Shown one piece after another: positions 14,078-14,381 of a DNA stretch of 14,381 nucleotides. Every line of letters begins with the position of its first letter. Position 1 is the first letter of the stretch. The stretch is from an uncultured Collinsella sp. Lineage in GTDB: Bacteria > Actinomycetota > Coriobacteriia > Coriobacteriales > Coriobacteriaceae. Under the pieces are notes generated by a model that was not told the origin of the DNA, made no database searches, and saw nothing but the letters and a program-made list of their open reading frames with translations. The translations under genes were made by a program, and so were the position numbers. Where the stretch lies: positions 1-14,381 of the forward strand of contig UQTD01000053.1 in assembly GCA_900543845.1 (NCBI GenBank). Direction: 5' to 3'.

Positions 14078-14381
14078 ATCTAGAGCGCTGGTTTATATAG
14101 CAAAAGCGCGGGTAGATAGACATTTACAGGTGACCGATCTTTATATATCTCTTAATCGAAGGGTCATCATCTGATACGTGCAGCATTTCTGCACCAGCCT
14201 TTCTATTGCTTATATAGGAAGCGATATGTTGTGTAGGACTTGTGAAGAGTGGAATTGACGTCCCACATCGCTTCGCGGTCTGGCAATATATCTCCTTGCC
14301 GCGCGGCCCGGTCGGACCGGGAACCGGCGCAGGCGTGCACCTTGAGAACCGGATACTGCGAGGATGGACACTTACTTCAGT
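14078..14381 (+). promoter_or_regulatory. Probable upstream/leader region of an rRNA operon
   Basis: No gene is seen in this 304-bp stretch. It begins AT-rich (several TTATATA runs), then has hairpins GTGCAG/CTGCAC (14178-14194) and CCCGGT-CGG-ACCGGG (14307-14321). It ends with a CCTTGAGAACCGGATACTG element (14341-14359; its first C is base 14340) resembling the conserved pre-16S/spacer sequence (TTGAGAAC or TTGAAAAC) of Gram-positive rRNA operons. TTGACG (14255-14260) and an extended -10-like TGGCAATAT (14281-14289) are candidate promoter parts, but their spacing (23 bp) does not fit one promoter. The 16S gene would start beyond the window. Confidence 0.5.

Noticed and set aside
1..14381. 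CRISPR array, insertion sequence, prophage or toxin-antitoxin pair
   Set aside because: No regularly spaced repeats, transposase, integrase, phage or toxin-antitoxin signatures were found on either strand.

Overview
The window looks like chromosomal DNA of a high-GC Gram-positive bacterium. My best guess is class Coriobacteriia, probably Collinsella or a close relative. This rests on the GC-rich, C/G-ending codon use of the strongly expressed genes, Gram-positive style Shine-Dalgarno sequences, the gene order recJ-relA-metallo-hydrolase and infC-rpmI-rplT, and general resemblance rather than any search. It is mostly housekeeping sequence. I see no prophage, transposase, CRISPR array or defence island.

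Layout. Bases 1-1682 carry a two-gene unit on the + strand: a CutC-family protein and, 3 bp later, a GalT-like HIT-superfamily protein with a GTG start. A bile acid:sodium symporter-family transporter (1713-2711) runs convergently on the - strand. From 2988 there is a + strand run of a long RecJ exonuclease fused to a superfamily 2 helicase, a bifunctional (p)ppGpp synthetase/hydrolase 15 bp later, and a metallo-beta-lactamase-fold hydrolase. Next comes a class II fructose-bisphosphate aldolase (9616-10482) with its own extended -10 promoter. It is followed by a 94-bp near-perfect palindrome that probably terminates transcription and has a degenerate partial tandem copy downstream. A cytosolic transglutaminase-like protein of unknown role (10830-12263) precedes tRNA-Leu(CAA).

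After the tRNA, its 3' end and terminator occur a second time, 184 bp downstream, around a hairpin-rich spacer. The infC-rpmI-rplT operon (12836-14020) follows, preceded by a leader of about 160 nt that can fold into an attenuator like the L20 leaders. infC appears to start at a rare ATA codon. A strong terminator follows rplT, and the last roughly 300 bases look like the upstream and leader region of a ribosomal RNA operon whose 16S gene lies beyond the window.

How the genes work together. RecJ-helicase and Rel sit in a neighbourhood (recJ, apt, relA, dtd, metallo-hydrolase) known from many Firmicutes, here without apt and dtd. The ribosomal protein/IF3 operon, tRNA and putative rRNA leader form a translation block. 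The most unusual items are the RecJ-helicase fusion with a possible short leader ORF overlapping its start, the ATA start and leader of infC, the duplicated tRNA-Leu 3' end, and the long palindrome behind the aldolase gene. No wholly new system is demonstrated.
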